Assembly: GCA_024710445.1 (NCBI GenBank)
Contig: JANJUT010000252.1
Location: 1 to 10,921, forward strand
From: Thiobacillus sp.
GTDB lineage: Bacteria; Pseudomonadota; Gammaproteobacteria; Burkholderiales; Thiobacillaceae
Length of the DNA stretch: 10,921 bases
Direction of reading: 5' to 3'
The translations under genes and the position numbers were made by a program. Under the pieces are notes generated by a model. It did not search any database. It was not told the origin of the DNA and saw only the letters and a list, made by a program, of their open reading frames with translations. This document shows positions 8,647 through 10,921 of the stretch, in pieces. Numbering within the stretch: position 1 is the stretch's first letter; each line of letters opens with the position of its first letter.

Positions 8647-9576
8647 TCAAGCTGAGGTATCCACCTCAGGTGCGCCAGGTTCCACCTTTTCAGGTTTCGC
8701 CGCTTTGCTCCGGGCGGCCGCCAGCATCGCCTGCCGCGTAGCCGGCGTTTCCAGGCTGATCCGCCCCAGCGCACCGCTGCGGTAATCAGTCAGGAAAATC
8801 ATCGCTGCCTTTTCCAGGTCGAGTTCGCCGCCGCGCCCTTTCAGAATGCAGCCGCGTTTTTTGGCCACCGCTTCCAGTACTCCGGTTGCATCCAGGCCTT
8901 CCAGCGAGAGTTTGTAACGTGCCTTGAGCAGTTCCGGGTAGCGTTCGAGCAGGATTCCCGCCAGAAATACCGCCACTTCCTCGTCGATCACCGCGTTGCG
9001 GCCAATTGCGTGGCTGGCGGCGAGCATGAAACCGTCGGAGTCGTGTTCGATCTTTGGCCAGGTCATCCCCGGCGTATCGACCAGTGTCAGGCGCGGCGTG
9101 AGGTTGATGCGCTGCTGCGACTTGGTCACCGCCGGTTCGTCGCCCACCGCCGCCACCCGGCGCTTCACCAGCGCATTCAGCAGCGTGGACTTGCCGACGT
9201 TGGGGATGCCCATGATCATCAGCCGCAGCGGCTTGAAGGTGTCGTCGCGATGTGGTGCCAGCTTCTGTGCCATCGCCGGCAGCTTGGCCACGTCACTGGG
9301 TTTCTTGGCTGAAATCGCCACTGCCATCACGCCGGGCTGCTGGTTGAAATAGTCCAGCCAGGCCCGCGTCGCCTCCGGGTCGGCCAGATCCGCCTTGTTT
9401 AACAGCTTGAGGCAGGCGCGCTGCCGATGCGCGCGCAACTCGTGAATCATCGGGTTGCTGCCCGCTTCCGGCAGGCGCGCGTCGAGCACCTCGACCACCA
9501 CGTCGATCAACGCCATCGTTTCCGCGGCTTTCTTGCGCGCGGTGGTCATGTGACCGGGGAACCACTGGATAGGCAT
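8647..9576 (-). CDS. rbgA: Ribosome biogenesis GTPase RbgA/YlqF
   Basis: This is a circularly permuted GTPase involved in late assembly of the large ribosomal subunit. Its motifs come in the order G4-G5-G1-G2-G3: NKAD (60-63), SAK (89-91), GIPNVGKS (123-130), the Thr in PAVTKSQQ (151) and DTPG (167-170). The N-terminus MPIQWFPGHM is the family hallmark and fixes the start at 9576 although no Shine-Dalgarno is visible. At 309 residues the length is normal. The C-terminal 25 or so residues are Lys/Pro/Glu-rich and probably disordered. It lies 47 nt downstream of the lyase gene on the same strand, so the two may share a transcript. The assignment to RbgA/YlqF rather than a neighbouring YRG/YawG-type GTPase rests on the N-terminus. 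Confidence 0.92.
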   Translation of the reverse strand: MPIQWFPGHMTTARKKAAETMALIDVVVEVLDARLPEAGSNPMIHELRAHRQRACLKLLNKADLADPEATRAWLDYFNQQPGVMAVAISAKKPSDVAKLPAMAQKLAPHRDDTFKPLRLMIMGIPNVGKSTLLNALVKRRVAAVGDEPAVTKSQQRINLTPRLTLVDTPGMTWPKIEHDSDGFMLAASHAIGRNAVIDEEVAVFLAGILLERYPELLKARYKLSLEGLDATGVLEAVAKKRGCILKGRGGELDLEKAAMIFLTDYRSGALGRISLETPATRQAMLAAARSKAAKPEKVEPGAPEVDTSA

Positions 9577-9623
9577 GATGGGTTTTATCGGTGAGGGGAG
9601 GGGATTATCACACCAGTCTGGCC

Positions 9624-10921
9624 TTAGCCTGCTCCACCGCCGCTGCCCACCCCATGCGCCGCCTGCAACACCAGTACATCAAAGTCTTCTGCTCTCATCA
9701 GCCCGCGCTCGGCGACGATGTCACGCACCGGACGGCCTGATTTCTCGGATTCCTTGGCGACTTCGGCGGCCTGGTTGTAGCCGATCTGGGTGTTGAGCAG
9801 GGTGGCGAGGGCGACGCTCTGGTGGATAAAGAACGCGCAGCGTTCGCGGTTAACAATAATCTCCTTGAGGTTCTTTTCGGTGGCGGCGTTCATGGCGTTG
9901 GTGAGCCAGTCCATGGCGTCGAACAGCGCGCTGCCCATGGCAGGCATCATCACGTTGAGTTCCATCTGCCCGGCCTGCACCATGTAGGACACGGCGGCAT
10001 CCTGCCCCAACACCTGGAAACAGACCTGGTTGAGCATCTCGAACATGACCGGGTTGACCTTGCCGGGCATGATGGACGAGCCGGGCTGCACCGGCGGTAA
10101 CTGGATCTCGCCGAGGCCGGTCCGCGGGCCGGAAGCCAGCAGGCGCAGGTCGTTGGAAATGCGGGTGAGTTCCAGCGCAAGGTTGCGGATTTCGCCGGAC
10201 AACCGTGCGAGATCGTTCATCGATTGCATCTGCGCAACCAACTGGCCGACGCGGATCGGTTCGCCGGTGAGTTGCGCCAGTTCGGCCGCGGCGCGCGCCG
10301 GGTAGTCGGGCGAGGTGTTGAGTCCGGTGCCGGCGGCCGAGCCGCCGAGGCCGATTTCGCACAGTGCGGGGCGCACTGCATCGAGCGCAGCTTCGCAGCG
10401 GGCAAGCGTCCAGGCGTAGCCGGCGAATTCCTGCCCCAGTGTGGTCGGTACCGCATCCTGCAAGTGGGTACGGCCGGATTTGACGGTGTCCTTTTCGCGC
10501 TCGGCCAGGCGCATGAATTCCATGGTCATGGCATGCACCGCTGTGGTCAGGCGCGGCAGCTTGGCCAGCACGGCCAGCCGGATGGCGGTGGGGATGGTGT
10601 CGTTGGTCGACTGCCCCATGTTGACGTCGTCGTTGGGGTTGACCGGCTTGTAGGTGCCTTTTTCACCGCCCAGCGCCACGTTGGCGAGGTTTGCGATGAC
10701 TTCGTTGCTGTTCATGTTGTGGCTGGTGCCGGCACCCGCCTGAAAGCGGTCGACCACGAATTGATCGATATACTCACCGGCAAGGATTTTTTCGCAGGCT
10801 GCAACAATGGCGTCGCGCTTCTGCTCAGACAACCAGTCCGGCTGGCAGTTGGCGCGGGCAGCGGCAAACTTGATGCGTATATGGGCTAGTACGAAATCCT
10901 TATCCGGACGACGGCCGGACA
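9624..10921 (-). CDS. aspA: Fumarase/aspartase-family lyase, probably aspartate ammonia-lyase, 5' end beyond window
   Basis: The frame stays open to the window edge; 431 residues are visible and perhaps 40-60 N-terminal residues are missing. A TTG at 10832 is internal, since upstream residues (FVLAHIRIKFAAARAN) fit the family. Superfamily motifs are present: GAGTSHNMNSNEV, STNDTIPT, SGRTHLQDA and the signature GSSIMPGKVNP (visible residues 280-290) with the catalytic serine loop. The GAGTS-NMN form is that of aspartases, where class II fumarases usually read GSGTQSNMN, so conversion of aspartate to fumarate and ammonia is favoured; fumarase activity is the alternative. The extreme C-terminus (GVGSGGGAG) is unusually glycine-rich. 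rbgA follows 47 nt downstream. Confidence 0.85.
   Translation of the reverse strand, partial: SGRRPDKDFVLAHIRIKFAAARANCQPDWLSEQKRDAIVAACEKILAGEYIDQFVVDRFQAGAGTSHNMNSNEVIANLANVALGGEKGTYKPVNPNDDVNMGQSTNDTIPTAIRLAVLAKLPRLTTAVHAMTMEFMRLAEREKDTVKSGRTHLQDAVPTTLGQEFAGYAWTLARCEAALDAVRPALCEIGLGGSAAGTGLNTSPDYPARAAAELAQLTGEPIRVGQLVAQMQSMNDLARLSGEIRNLALELTRISNDLRLLASGPRTGLGEIQLPPVQPGSSIMPGKVNPVMFEMLNQVCFQVLGQDAAVSYMVQAGQMELNVMMPAMGSALFDAMDWLTNAMNAATEKNLKEIIVNRERCAFFIHQSVALATLLNTQIGYNQAAEVAKESEKSGRPVRDIVAERGLMRAEDFDVLVLQAAHGVGSGGGAG

Noticed and set aside
10224..10889. 221-codon plus-strand frame opposite the lyase
   Set aside because: It is antisense to the fumarase/aspartase-family gene with all signature motifs; no family resemblance and no ribosome site.

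Overview
The window looks like a chromosomal segment of a betaproteobacterium, probably of the Nitrosomonadales type (Thiobacillus, Sulfuricella or Gallionella relatives). This is inferred from moderately high G+C, the thiS-thiG-trmB gene order, and two long DUF1631 proteins. No mobile element, CRISPR array or phage gene is visible.

Left part (1-4080, minus strand): two tandem paralogous DUF1631 genes. The upstream copy (4080 to 2023) is complete. The downstream copy (1773 to beyond position 1) is open to the window edge, with 591 codons visible. The 249-nt gap between them is the most informative non-coding stretch here. Read on the minus strand it contains a clear cyclic-di-GMP-I (GEMM-I) riboswitch aptamer at about 1931-1839. 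It has the conserved AGGGCAAACC and GGGACGCAAAG segments, a GNRA-capped first hairpin, a second hairpin and the AGCGGG joining segment. No U-tract terminator follows, and the aptamer is about 65 nt from a good Shine-Dalgarno/ATG, so control of translation is the likelier mode. A weak sigma-28-like promoter and a 9-bp stem-loop lie just upstream of the aptamer. The data therefore suggest that the second messenger c-di-GMP controls one member of a paired DUF1631 system of unknown function.

Middle part: a tRNA-Gly(CCC) gene on the minus strand (4223 to 4150) sits divergently to the plus-strand cluster thiS-thiG-trmB (4306-6035). ThiS and ThiG are the sulfur carrier and synthase for the thiazole half of thiamine. 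TrmB is the tRNA m7G46 methyltransferase. After a 219-nt gap with palindromes comes a 44-codon ORF (6255-6389). It has a near-perfect Shine-Dalgarno sequence and its stop overlaps the start of zwf. Next come zwf and pgl, joined by a 4-nt ATGA overlap, which perform the first two steps of the oxidative pentose phosphate/Entner-Doudoroff route.

Right part: pgl converges on a minus-strand pair, the circularly permuted ribosome-assembly GTPase RbgA/YlqF (9576 to 8647) and a fumarase/aspartase-family lyase (beyond 10921 to 9624) whose N-terminus is cut by the window end. An imperfect hairpin resembling a common proteobacterial interspersed repeat lies in the convergent gap. Apart from the riboswitch-DUF1631 unit and the small ORF before zwf, the window is ordinary housekeeping sequence.
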